Below are positions 32,631 to 41,699 of a DNA stretch of 64,000 bases, piece by piece. The DNA is from an uncultured Clostridia bacterium. GTDB taxonomy: Bacteria > Bacillota > Clostridia > Christensenellales > Aristaeellaceae. A model generated the notes under the pieces. It saw nothing but the letters and a program-made list of their open reading frames with translations. It was not told where the DNA came from and ran no database searches. The translations under genes were made by a program, and so were the position numbers. The stretch's first letter is position 1; the number at the start of each line of letters is the position of its first letter. The DNA lies in assembly GCA_934632155.1 (NCBI GenBank), contig CAKTXZ010000014.1, positions 1 to 64,000 of the forward strand, read 5' to 3'.

Positions 32631-35216
32631 ATGATGCTTTTTCTGCATATCTATCAGCTTATTGGCAAGGAGGAGAGTACGATTATAACGCAAAGCTTTG
32701 AGCACGTGCTTTTCGATAATGCACTGCCTGTTAAAATCATCGTGCAGCGGACGAATCATTTTAATCTCCATTGGCATCAGTACCCCGAATTGCTGTATGT
32801 GGTAAAGGGCTCGATTTTGCTGCACATCGACAGCGAGGATTATATTCTGCGCGAAGGGAATTTCATGTACATTTCCGACAAGGAGCCCCACAGCGTTAAT
32901 CGCACGGATGAGGACAATATGCTGATCTCCGTGCAATTTGACGCCGAATTTTTCAAGCTGCTTCCCGAGCTGAAAACCTGCTTTTTCCGGCGAAGCGCCT
33001 TTATGCAAAGCCAGACGGTTGATTCCGCTCTTTTTCCGGAAATGAAAAACGTGATTGCCAACATGGTTTATGAATACAATAAGCATCCCAAGGGTTACCG
33101 CTATATGGTTGCTTCCCACGTTTATTTTATTTTGGCGCAATTAATTCGTAATGATTTTTTTACCGAAAAGCCGATGCATACCAAGAGCGAGGAATACTCC
33201 TATCAGCGAATCAGCCATGTATTGGAATATATCAACGCCCATTATACGGACGATTTGTCGCTCCATGCCATTGCGGACGAGCAACACATTTCCTATTATC
33301 ACCTTTCTCGCGTCTTCAAGGAGGTTGCCGGCGTAACGTTTCGCGAATACGTAACAAACGTTCGGCTGCATAATTCCACAAAGGCGTTAAAAAACACGAA
33401 GGATTCGGTTTTGACTATCGCGCTTACGCACGGCTTTTCCTCCGCCAAGGGCTATACGGCGGCCTTCAAGGAACGCTACGGCGTTAAGCCCGGAGAATAC
33501 CGGCGGCATTTCCTAACAGCCGCAAACGGCGAAAGCACCGCTTATGATTATGCATTTGGCAACGAAAATAATCTTTTTTATTTATCCGTAAACGCCAGCA
33601 CCGATCTTTCTTATATTTATTCCCTCATTTCCCCGTCCCGATTGGCGTCGCCGACGCTGGACGTACGGTACGAGGAGCATGAAATTCAGGCGGATCTTCG
33701 CACGCCGGGAAAGCCCCTGCCCCACAGCTGGTCCGTGCTGTGCTCCTGCGGGCGCGCGAGTGATTTAATGCGCAGCGCCGTGCAAGGTCAGGTTGCCCGC
33801 GCCCAAAAGGAGCTGGGGTATCAGTATATCCGCTTTCATGGTATCTTTGGCGATGAAATGATGATTTATAACCATAAAGTAGACGGGACGATCGTTTACA
33901 ATTGGCTCTATCTGGATCAGATTTTTGATTTCCTGCAAAGCGTTCATCTCAAGCCCTTTTTGGAGCTGGATTTTACGCCCAGCGAATTGAGCTCCAGCAA
34001 CAATTTTCTATTTTGGTATAAGGCCAATATATCCAAGCCGAACAACTTGGATGCGTGGGCGGAGCTGGTGCGCGCGCTTTTGCGCCATTGTATTGCCCGC
34101 TATGGAATTGCGGAGGTTTCCACATGGTATGTGGAGGTTTGGAATGAGCCGGATTATCAAAACGTATTCTGGGAAGGAACGATGGAGGATTACTTCCAGC
34201 TTTATGAAGCCAGCGCAAAAGCGGTCAAGGCGGTTTGCCCGGCCATTAAGGTCGGCGGCCCGGCCATTACGCATATTCATTACCGGGAAACGCCGTGGAT
34301 TCGAGAATTCCTGTCTTTTGCAACTCAAAAGAAACTGCCGGTCGATTTTATTTCCTACCATATTTACGCCGATCTTTCATCCAATTATTCGTCCAAAGGA
34401 ACAGGCGTATTTCCTCAGATGTCGTCCACAGTACACTTTGAGGAAAATATGGAATGCGATCTGATCTCTGTGCACAGCCGGACGATGAAGGACTCCGGGC
34501 GCAATGTGCCGGAATGCCATGCGACGGAATGGAATATATCCGCCAAGCCCCGCTTTACACTGCGCGATACTACCTTTATGGCGCCCTACATTATTAAGAC
34601 GGCGCTGGCCTGCCGCGATCATATCAGGTCTTTGTCCTATTGGACAATTACGGATTTGATTGAAGAATTGAAAGCGCCGCTGGAGCCTTTCCACGGCGGA
34701 TTGGGGCTTATCAATATGCAGGGCGTTCCAAAACCCTCATTTTGGGCGTTTTTCATGCTCAACAAGCTGGGCGACACTGTATTGCAGGAGGGCGACGGCT
34801 ATATTCTGACACGCCGCCATAACTGCTATCAATTGCTGCTGTATAACTTTGCGAATTTAGATCAGCTGACGCAGCTTAACGCCGTTCTCTCAACCGCCAA
34901 GGAGGATAATCTGTATTTCCTGTTTGAGGAAAAGCCGTCCCGCCATTTTTCTATCAGCTTTTCCTGTCCTGACGGCCAGTATCGCATCATGCGCTATGAG
35001 CTGAATCGCAAGTATGGAAGCGCTTATGATATTTGGCTGAATATGGGGGCGAACGCGCAGCTTACCGCGGACGAAACCGCCTATTTGCGCGCCGCGGCTA
35101 TTCCCCGTATTTCCTCGGATGTATTGCAAAGCGTCAAGGGGCGGCTTGCTTTTGAAGGCTTTGTGCCGATTCACGGCTGTCAGCTGATCGTCGTTCATCC
35201 GGTTCTGGAGGATTGA
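32631..35216 (+). CDS. AraC regulator fused to a GH39-like glycosidase domain
   Basis: Numbered from the first nearby ATG (32631), the 861-residue protein has a cupin sensor domain (about 20-150), a two-motif AraC DNA-binding domain (about 190-290, ending in KERYGVKPGEYRR) and a long C-terminal GH39-like (beta/alpha)8 domain (about 390-800). Both GH39 catalytic residues seem present: WNEPD (acid/base Glu506) and ATEWN (nucleophile Glu633). It has no signal peptide. It may be a sensor that binds or hydrolyses an intracellular xyloside-like inducer while controlling the adjacent sugar genes. The only strong ribosome site points to ATT at 32682, giving 844 residues, so the true start may be non-canonical. 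Confidence 0.88.
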   Translation: MMLFLHIYQLIGKEESTIITQSFEHVLFDNALPVKIIVQRTNHFNLHWHQYPELLYVVKGSILLHIDSEDYILREGNFMYISDKEPHSVNRTDEDNMLISVQFDAEFFKLLPELKTCFFRRSAFMQSQTVDSALFPEMKNVIANMVYEYNKHPKGYRYMVASHVYFILAQLIRNDFFTEKPMHTKSEEYSYQRISHVLEYINAHYTDDLSLHAIADEQHISYYHLSRVFKEVAGVTFREYVTNVRLHNSTKALKNTKDSVLTIALTHGFSSAKGYTAAFKERYGVKPGEYRRHFLTAANGESTAYDYAFGNENNLFYLSVNASTDLSYIYSLISPSRLASPTLDVRYEEHEIQADLRTPGKPLPHSWSVLCSCGRASDLMRSAVQGQVARAQKELGYQYIRFHGIFGDEMMIYNHKVDGTIVYNWLYLDQIFDFLQSVHLKPFLELDFTPSELSSSNNFLFWYKANISKPNNLDAWAELVRALLRHCIARYGIAEVSTWYVEVWNEPDYQNVFWEGTMEDYFQLYEASAKAVKAVCPAIKVGGPAITHIHYRETPWIREFLSFATQKKLPVDFISYHIYADLSSNYSSKGTGVFPQMSSTVHFEENMECDLISVHSRTMKDSGRNVPECHATEWNISAKPRFTLRDTTFMAPYIIKTALACRDHIRSLSYWTITDLIEELKAPLEPFHGGLGLINMQGVPKPSFWAFFMLNKLGDTVLQEGDGYILTRRHNCYQLLLYNFANLDQLTQLNAVLSTAKEDNLYFLFEEKPSRHFSISFSCPDGQYRIMRYELNRKYGSAYDIWLNMGANAQLTADETAYLRAAAIPRISSDVLQSVKGRLAFEGFVPIHGCQLIVVHPVLED

Positions 35217-35232
35217 AGCCGCGCGGCGCAAG

Positions 35233-35288
35233 GCGCTCCGCCCTGCAAAGCGATGGATTGCCTGCGGGGCGGAGCGCTGTTTCCTTTT
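35233..35288 (+). terminator. Terminator after the AraC-GH39 gene
   Basis: GCGCTCCGCCC (35233-35243) pairs perfectly with GGGCGGAGCGC (35267-35277), followed by tgtttcctttttg. The loop is 23 nt. Confidence 0.6.
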
Positions 35289-35498
35289 TGCTTCTTTTTG
35301 ACGCCGCGGGAAAGCGGCGAAGGGGGCAAGAGCGCTTTTCCAAGGGGAACGGCTGACTGGCCTTCAAACGGGCCTATAAGCCCTTGGGAGAGAAAGGCCG
35401 AACCATTGCACCGTTATTCTGACAGCTTCGGCAACGAGCGCTCCCATGCCTACGGCCGGCTGCCATAAGCCAAGGGGCCAATATAAGAAACAGGGGGA

Positions 35499-36218
35499 TT
35501 AAATCGGAATCTCGTTTTGATAGGCGGTGGGCAGGCGCGCGGCGTACAGGTGCGCGTCGTTGGAAAGCTGCAGCATTCGGGGAACGACCACGCCCTCGCG
35601 CTCCGGAAAGTGCAGCACGGTCATGCCGGTGTGCGCCATGTCAAAGTGCGTGGAGAACTGCGGATAGGGAATATCCATGACCGCACTGAGAAACGCCAGC
35701 CCAAAGCCCTGATGCGCAAAAAGCGCCACGCGCTCGCGGTTGACGCGCTGCGCCTGATAAACATGCCGCGCGTGGTCGTGCGCATAGCCAAGCGAAAGCA
35801 AAAACGCGTCCGCGTCGCGCTGAATGCGCGCGATCCCTTTTTCCAGCTTCGTACCGCGCAGGGCGGGATGCGCAGCCCAAGCCATATCCAACGCGCGCAT
35901 TTCGGGCGTGAGGAACAGATCGACATACTTTTGCATGTAAAACGGCCAGCTTTCGCCGGTTCCGTCCTCCTTCGGCACGGCCAACTCGTCCCACGCGTGG
36001 GCCTCGTTCGCCCAGTCCGCCATCACGGGCGATTGCTTCAGCAGCTCGCAGGTTGGGCGTGCCGTTTCAACCGCGCGGTTGGAGGTGGAAACGAAAATTC
36101 TGTCCAGCCCGTACGCCGCCAGCCGCCGCCCCAGCGCCTCGGCCTGGCGCCGTCCCAGCTCCGTCAGCGAATCCGGGTCATAGATCGGGTCGCCATGTCG
36201 CAGAAAAAACAGCAGCAT
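35499..36218 (-). CDS. Histidine phosphatase family protein (PGAM-like)
   Basis: The 239-residue branch-1 histidine phosphatase opens with the catalytic RHG motif (LLFFLRHGDPIYD, His8). The arginine stretch STSNRAVETARPT (about 45) and second histidine FAHQGFG (about 165) complete the site. The substrate class (phosphoglycerate mutase, phosphatase of a metabolite, or phosphoprotein) cannot be read from sequence. The start at 36218 follows AAAGGAAGAGG. It is the last gene of the argS-dapF-dapL-purA run, 71 bp past purA. Confidence 0.9.
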   Translation of the reverse strand: MLLFFLRHGDPIYDPDSLTELGRRQAEALGRRLAAYGLDRIFVSTSNRAVETARPTCELLKQSPVMADWANEAHAWDELAVPKEDGTGESWPFYMQKYVDLFLTPEMRALDMAWAAHPALRGTKLEKGIARIQRDADAFLLSLGYAHDHARHVYQAQRVNRERVALFAHQGFGLAFLSAVMDIPYPQFSTHFDMAHTGMTVLHFPEREGVVVPRMLQLSNDAHLYAARLPTAYQNEIPI

Positions 36219-36289
36219 ATTCCTCTTCCTTTCGTGTCGCATACGGCAAAGGGCAAAGCGCCCTGCCGGACGTCCGCCCTTTGCGCGCA

Positions 36290-37570
36290 TTATTGGGCGC
36301 GATTAATAATCTCATCCCGCCTGGGGCCGTTGGAGAGCATCGTCAGCGGACATTCGATCTCCTTTTCGATAAACTCGATATACCGGCGGCAATTTTCCGG
36401 CAGATCCTCATAGCGGCGGATGCCGCGTACATCCTGCTTCCAGCCCGGCAGCGTGACGTATACGGGCTTGGCCTTTTCCAGCAGCGGGGTTACGGGAAAG
36501 TCGCGCGTCTGCACGCCGTCGATATCGTACGCGACGCAGACCTTGATTTCGTCCAGATAGCCCAGCACGTCGATATTGGTCATGGCGCAGTCCGTCGCGC
36601 CCTGCACCATGCAGCCGTAGCGCGTCGCCACCGCGTCAAACCAGCCCACCCGGCGGGGACGGCCCGTTTTTGCGCCGTATTCGCCCGCGTCGCCGCCGCG
36701 CCGGCGCAGCTGCTCGCCTTCGTCCCCGAAAAGCTCGGTGGTAAAGGGGCCCGCGCCCACGCAGGAGGAATACGCCTTGGTCACGGCGATGATCTCCTCA
36801 TACGCCGTCGGCGGCAGCCCTGCGCCCACCGCGCCGAAGCCCGCCAGCGGCGAGGAGGACGTGGTGAAGGGGAAAATGCCGTGGTCGGGGTCGCGCAGCG
36901 TGCCCAGCTGACCCTCCAGCAGAATATGCTTTCCTGCCTTGAGCGCCTTGTTCAGGTACTGCGCCACATCGCACACCATGGGCGCGATGCGCTGCGCGAG
37001 CGCGAAATACTTTTCCGTCAGCGCGTCCACGTCCAGCGCCGGCTTATGGTACAGGTTTTCCAGCATGGCGTTTTTAAGCATCGCCGCGTTCTGCAGGCGC
37101 TGGCGCAGCAGCTCCTTATCCAGCATCTGGCACACCTGCACGCCGATTTTCATGTATTTGTCGCCGTAAAAGGGCGCGATGCCGGATTTGGTGGAGCCGA
37201 AGCTCTTCTTGCCCAGCCGTTCCTCCTCATAGCAGTCGAAGGCGACATGATAATCCATGAGCACCTGCGCGCGATCGGAAATGAGGAGCTTGGGCGCAGG
37301 CACGCCCTTTTCCTCCAGCGAGGCAACCTCGCGCAGCAGCGCCTCGATATCCAGCGCCACACCCGGGCCGATGATATTCACTACATGGCTGTGGCATACC
37401 CCGGAGGGCAGCAGATGCAGCGCGAATTTCCCATAATCGTTAATAATCGTATGGCCCGCGTTGGCGCCGCCCTGAAAACGAACGACGATATCGCTCTGCT
37501 GCGCCAGCATATCGGTAATTTTCCCCTTGCCTTCATCGCCCCAGTTTGCTCCCACAATCGCGCGTACCAT
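36290..37570 (-). CDS. purA: Adenylosuccinate synthetase
   Basis: The 426-residue cytoplasmic enzyme joins IMP and aspartate using GTP, the first step to AMP. The N-terminal GANWGDEGKGK loop holds the catalytic Asp and Lys, NAGHTI holds the catalytic His, and GAVGAGLPP plus GPRRDEI near the C-terminus contribute to nucleotide binding. Length matches the family (about 425-430). Some normally invariant stretches look modestly divergent (FQGGANAGHTI is kept). The start at 37570 follows AAAGGAGG. It lies 16 bp downstream of dapL in one transcript. Confidence 0.95.
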   Translation of the reverse strand: MVRAIVGANWGDEGKGKITDMLAQQSDIVVRFQGGANAGHTIINDYGKFALHLLPSGVCHSHVVNIIGPGVALDIEALLREVASLEEKGVPAPKLLISDRAQVLMDYHVAFDCYEEERLGKKSFGSTKSGIAPFYGDKYMKIGVQVCQMLDKELLRQRLQNAAMLKNAMLENLYHKPALDVDALTEKYFALAQRIAPMVCDVAQYLNKALKAGKHILLEGQLGTLRDPDHGIFPFTTSSSPLAGFGAVGAGLPPTAYEEIIAVTKAYSSCVGAGPFTTELFGDEGEQLRRRGGDAGEYGAKTGRPRRVGWFDAVATRYGCMVQGATDCAMTNIDVLGYLDEIKVCVAYDIDGVQTRDFPVTPLLEKAKPVYVTLPGWKQDVRGIRRYEDLPENCRRYIEFIEKEIECPLTMLSNGPRRDEIINRAQ

Positions 37571-37586
37571 GTTTGTTGCTCCTCCT

Positions 37587-38795
37587 TTATCGCAAGGCCA
37601 CGATTCGTTCAATGGCCGATTGCGTGTTTTCTTTTGCGCCAAAGGCCGTCAGGCGGAAGTACCCTTCGCCCGAGGGGCCGAAGCCCTCGCCCGGTGTGCC
37701 GACCACCTGCGCCCTTTGGAGCAGCAGGTCGAAAAAATCCCAGCTTTTCATGCCGCCCGGCGTTTGCAGCCAGACATACGGCGCGTTTACCCCGCCAAAG
37801 ACCGTATAGCCTGCGCGCAGCAGCCCTTCGCGAATAATTCGCGCGTTTTCGCGGTAATAGGCGATGCTCTGGGCAATTTCCCTTTCGCCCGCTTCGGAAT
37901 ACGCCGCTGCGGCAGCCGCCTGAACGGGATAGGATACGCCGTTAAACTTGGTCGCCTGCCGGCGCGCCCAGAGGCGGTTGAGCGATACGCCTCCGAATTC
38001 CAGCGCCCTGGGCACCACCGTGTAGGCGCAGCGTGTGCCCGTAAAGCCTGCCGTTTTGGAAAAGGAGCAGCATTCGATTGCGCACCGTTCCGCGCCGGGC
38101 AGCTGATAAATGCTGCGCGGAATTTCAGGATCGGCGATGTAGGCCTTATAGGCCGCGTCGTAGATAATCAGCGCTTCGTTTGCCAGCGCATAATCGACGA
38201 AGCGCCTAAGCTGCGCGCGCGTGAGCACCGTGCCCGTCGGGTTGTTGGGATAACACAGGTACATCACGTCGACCGGCCGCTCCGGAAGCGGCGGAACAAA
38301 GCCGTTTTCCGCCGTGCAGGGCAGATACGTAAGCCTTGCCCAGCGGCCGCCTTCACAGGCGCCCAGCCGCCCGGCCATGGCGTTGGAATCAACGTACACG
38401 GGGTAGACCGGATCGGTCACGGCGATGCGCGCATCGGCCGCGAAAAGCTCCTGCAGGTTGCCCACGTCGCTCTTCGCGCCGTCGGAAACAAATACCTCCT
38501 CGCGCGAAAGCGCCACGCCCAGCGGCGCGTAGTCGTGCCGCAAAATCGCGTCGATCAGGAAATCGTAGCCGAAATCCGGCCCGTAGCCGTGAAAGCCCTC
38601 GGGCGTGGCCATGGCCTGCGCGGCGTCCGCAAAAGCGCGCGCCACCGTGGGCGCGAGCGGCAGCGTCACATCCCCGATGCCCAGCCGCAAAAGCCTTGCG
38701 TCCGGGTGCGCCGCCACATAGGCCTTTACCCGGCGCGCCACCTCGGCGAACAGATAGCCGGCCGGCATGGCGGAAAGAGAAGCGTTAAGACGCAT
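37587..38795 (-). CDS. dapL: LL-diaminopimelate aminotransferase
   Basis: The 402-residue PLP enzyme converts tetrahydrodipicolinate directly to LL-diaminopimelate, the short lysine and peptidoglycan route of Clostridia, Chlamydiae and plants. Typical DapL features are RLGIGDVTLPL (about 32), YGPDFGYDFLIDAI, FVSDGAKSDVGNLQ, YPNNPTGT and the PLP-lysine motif CSFSKTAGFTGTRC. Assignment rests on these DapL-specific blocks and on adjacency to dapF. The start at 38795 follows TTGGAGG. Confidence 0.95.
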   Translation of the reverse strand: MRLNASLSAMPAGYLFAEVARRVKAYVAAHPDARLLRLGIGDVTLPLAPTVARAFADAAQAMATPEGFHGYGPDFGYDFLIDAILRHDYAPLGVALSREEVFVSDGAKSDVGNLQELFAADARIAVTDPVYPVYVDSNAMAGRLGACEGGRWARLTYLPCTAENGFVPPLPERPVDVMYLCYPNNPTGTVLTRAQLRRFVDYALANEALIIYDAAYKAYIADPEIPRSIYQLPGAERCAIECCSFSKTAGFTGTRCAYTVVPRALEFGGVSLNRLWARRQATKFNGVSYPVQAAAAAAYSEAGEREIAQSIAYYRENARIIREGLLRAGYTVFGGVNAPYVWLQTPGGMKSWDFFDLLLQRAQVVGTPGEGFGPSGEGYFRLTAFGAKENTQSAIERIVALR

Positions 38796-38847
38796 AGACA
38801 CCTCCAAAGCGTTTCTGTTCTGGCCGGCTTCCCGGCGCGCGGGATGA

Positions 38848-39684
38848 TTATTCCTCCAGCCATTCGCCGTCGAACACAAAGGCGGCGGAGCCGGTTTGGT
38901 AAACATGGTTATCGTCGGCGCTCCAATGCAATTGCAGGTTGCCGCCCGAAAGCTTCATCTGGGCGGTGCGGTCGCTCAGGCCGCAAAGCACCGCCGCCAC
39001 CAGCGCCGCGCACGCGCCTGTGCCGCAGGCCAGCGTTTCGCCCGCGCCGCGTTCCCATACGCGCATTTGCAAAACGCCGCGGTCAATCACGCGCACAAAC
39101 TCGACGTTTGTTCGCCGCGGAAACAGCGGGAGATGCTCGAGCATCGGCCCAATCACGGGCAGGTCGATCACATCCGGATCGCGGACAAAGAGCACGGCGT
39201 GCGGATTGCCCATGTTGACGCAGGTCATGAACCATGTTTGCCCCATGAGCTGCAGCCGGTGCTTGAGCACAATCTCGCCCGGCAAATCGACGGGAATCAG
39301 GCGCGGATTGAGCTCGGGCGAGCCCATGTCCACCCGCACGCGGCGAACCTTGCCGCCCTCCGCTTCCAGCCAAAGCTGCTTCAGGCCGCCCTTGGTTTCC
39401 AGCGTCAGCGCCGTCTTGTCCGTCAGGCCGCGCTCGTATACATACTTGCCGATGCAGCGCGCGGCGTTGCCGCACATTTCGGCCTCGCTGCCGTCGGCGT
39501 TGAAGATGCGCATGCCGAAATCCGCGTTGTCCGACGGCTCGATGAGCACCAGCCCGTCCGCGCTCACGCCGAAATGCGGCCGGCTCATCACCAGCGCCAG
39601 CCGGGACGGATCGTTCACCACTTCCTCAAAGCAATCGACATAGATATAATCGTTCCCGATGCCCTGCATCTTGGTAAAATGCAT
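38848..39684 (-). CDS. dapF: Diaminopimelate epimerase
   Basis: The 278-residue cofactor-free epimerase makes meso-diaminopimelate from the LL form, following DapL. The two catalytic cysteines are seen in EMCGNAARC (about 74) and LACGTGACA (about 223). The N-terminus (MQGIGNDYIYVD) matches the family. The start at 39684 follows GGGAGG. It lies 52 bp upstream of dapL and 56 bp downstream of argS. Confidence 0.96.
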   Translation of the reverse strand: MHFTKMQGIGNDYIYVDCFEEVVNDPSRLALVMSRPHFGVSADGLVLIEPSDNADFGMRIFNADGSEAEMCGNAARCIGKYVYERGLTDKTALTLETKGGLKQLWLEAEGGKVRRVRVDMGSPELNPRLIPVDLPGEIVLKHRLQLMGQTWFMTCVNMGNPHAVLFVRDPDVIDLPVIGPMLEHLPLFPRRTNVEFVRVIDRGVLQMRVWERGAGETLACGTGACAALVAAVLCGLSDRTAQMKLSGGNLQLHWSADDNHVYQTGSAAFVFDGEWLEE

Positions 39685-39740
39685 GCAGCCACCTCCCATC
39701 CCAGGATGCTTCTTATTTTATGTTGCACGGTTCCGGTTGG

Positions 39741-41453
39741 TTACATACGCTCGGGCGCGTCCACGCCAATCAGATACAGCCCAGTTTTGATGACGGCGCG
39801 GCAGGCGCGCGTTAATTCCAGGCGCGCGGCGGTCGCGGCCGCGTCGTCGTCCAGAATGCGGTGCTCGTAATAGAACTTGTTATACGCCTTGGCGACGTCG
39901 GTCGTCGCGCGCGTGACGATGGAGGGCTCGTTGCGCAGGCACGCCTCCTCGACCGCCTCGGGGAAACGGGAAAGAAGCCGCAGCAGCGCTTGGCTTTCGT
40001 CGTCGGTCAGCGCGGCGTAGTCGGGCGCGGGCAGCCCCTCGGGCGCCTTGCGCAGTACCGAGCAGCACCGCGCGAAGGTATACTGCACATACGGCCCTGT
40101 TTCGCCGTCAAAATTCAGCGCGCGGTCCCACCAGAAGTCAATATCCTTGATGCGGCTGTTCTGCAGCGTGGAATACACCACCGCGCCCACGCCCACCTGA
40201 CGGGCGACCTCGGCCTTGTTCGGCAGGTTCGGCGATTTTTCATCGACGATGGCCAGCGCCTTTTCCTGCGCGCGATCCAGCAGCTCGTCCAGATACAGCA
40301 CGTGCCCCTTGCGCGTAGACAGGCTCTGCCCCTCGTAGCTGACCATGCCGAAGGCCACATGCACCAATTCGTCCTTCGCCCACGGATAGCCCATTTTTTC
40401 CACTACGCGGAACACCTGACGGAAGTGCAGATCCTGCTGATAGGCCACGACGTACAGGCACTTATCAAAATGGAAGGTATCCTTGCGGTAGAAGATGGCC
40501 GCCAGATCGCGGGTGGCGTAGATGGTGGTGCCGTCGCTTTTGAGGATCAGGCAGGGCGGCATATTGTCGTCGCTCAAATCCACCACCTGCGCGCCGTCGC
40601 TCTCGGTCAGCAGGCCCTTCTCCCTGAGCTCGTTCACCACGCGGTCGGTCTTATTGTGATAGAAGCTCTCGCCCGTGTAATAATCAAACTGCACGCCCAG
40701 CATATCGTAAACGCGCATGGCGTCCTTGAGCGTTACATCCTTAAACCATTGGAAGATGGACAGCGCCTCGGGATCGCCGTCCTCGATTTTTTTGAACCAA
40801 GCGCGCCCCTCGTTTTCCAGCTCGGGGTTCTTTTCGGCCTCCTCATGGAAACGCACATACAGGGCGGTCATCGCGTCTACGCCGCCCTTTTCCACTTCTT
40901 CCTTGCTGCCCCACTTCTTATAGGCGCAGATCATTTTGCCAAACTGCGTGCCCCAGTCGCCCAGATGGTTGACCGACACCGTGTGCCAGCCCAGAAAACC
41001 ATAGATGCGGCACAGGGAATTGCCGATCATGGTCGTGCTCAGGTGGCCGATATGGAAGCGCTTGGCAATATTGATGCTGGAATAATCCAGCACCACGGTT
41101 TTTCCCGTGCCCGCAGTGCCGCTGCCCCAGCGTTCGGGCGCAGCCATCACGGCGGAGAGCAGCTCCCGTGCGAAATTTTCCCGGTTGAAGAAGAAATTCA
41201 GGTATCCGCCCACGCACTGAACCCGCGCGACGCGCTCGTCATGCGGCGCGGCGGCCAGCTTTTGCGCGATCATGGGCGGCCCCATGCGCAGCGCCTTGGA
41301 CAGCTTGAAGCAGGGGAACGCATAATCCCCCAGCGACGGATCCGGCGGCACCTCCAGCAGGGCGCTCAGGTCCTCCGGCAGCCCCTGCGCCTGCGGAAAC
41401 GAAGCGGCGATCATATCGCCCGTTAAAGCGGCAATGCGCTGTCTCATGTTCAT
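39741..41453 (-). CDS. argS: Arginyl-tRNA synthetase
   Basis: The 570-residue class I synthetase has an N-terminal Add-1 domain (about 1-95), the HIGH motif inside NIAKRFHIGHLST (about 130) and a KMSKS-equivalent loop LSTRKGHV (about 362). The C-terminal DALR anticodon domain includes KAYNKFYYEHRIL. The start at 41453 is chosen for GAGAGGAG about 11 bases upstream; an in-frame ATG at 41447 is the alternative. It heads the minus-strand run with dapF, dapL and purA. A possible promoter (TTGCGA, 17 bp, TATCAT) lies about 50 bp upstream. Confidence 0.96.
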   Translation of the reverse strand: MNMRQRIAALTGDMIAASFPQAQGLPEDLSALLEVPPDPSLGDYAFPCFKLSKALRMGPPMIAQKLAAAPHDERVARVQCVGGYLNFFFNRENFARELLSAVMAAPERWGSGTAGTGKTVVLDYSSINIAKRFHIGHLSTTMIGNSLCRIYGFLGWHTVSVNHLGDWGTQFGKMICAYKKWGSKEEVEKGGVDAMTALYVRFHEEAEKNPELENEGRAWFKKIEDGDPEALSIFQWFKDVTLKDAMRVYDMLGVQFDYYTGESFYHNKTDRVVNELREKGLLTESDGAQVVDLSDDNMPPCLILKSDGTTIYATRDLAAIFYRKDTFHFDKCLYVVAYQQDLHFRQVFRVVEKMGYPWAKDELVHVAFGMVSYEGQSLSTRKGHVLYLDELLDRAQEKALAIVDEKSPNLPNKAEVARQVGVGAVVYSTLQNSRIKDIDFWWDRALNFDGETGPYVQYTFARCCSVLRKAPEGLPAPDYAALTDDESQALLRLLSRFPEAVEEACLRNEPSIVTRATTDVAKAYNKFYYEHRILDDDAAATAARLELTRACRAVIKTGLYLIGVDAPERM

Positions 41454-41699
41454 GAAAAGCGACTCCTCTCCCAATCTGCAAAATACGCTTAATGATACCA
41501 TATTATGCCCTGTTTCGCAACACAGCCCCGGAGAAATTTGCCGCCGTTCCGGTCAAAAGCGCGCCGAATTTCCCATTCCGGCCGACATTCTGCGCCGCGG
41601 GGCTTTCAAATTTTCGCAGGAAGTGATATGATGTAAACGAACCAACGCGGCATGCGGCCGGCGGCGCCGGCGATTACAGCAAACAGGAGGTTTGACGAT

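Noticed and set aside
36053..39218. Long plus-strand frames opposite purA and dapL
   Set aside because: Antisense shadows; both underlying genes are unambiguous.
41454..41699. T-box or lysine riboswitch before argS/dapF/dapL
   Set aside because: The predicted leader is only a few tens of bases and no T-box or lysine-element motif is seen.
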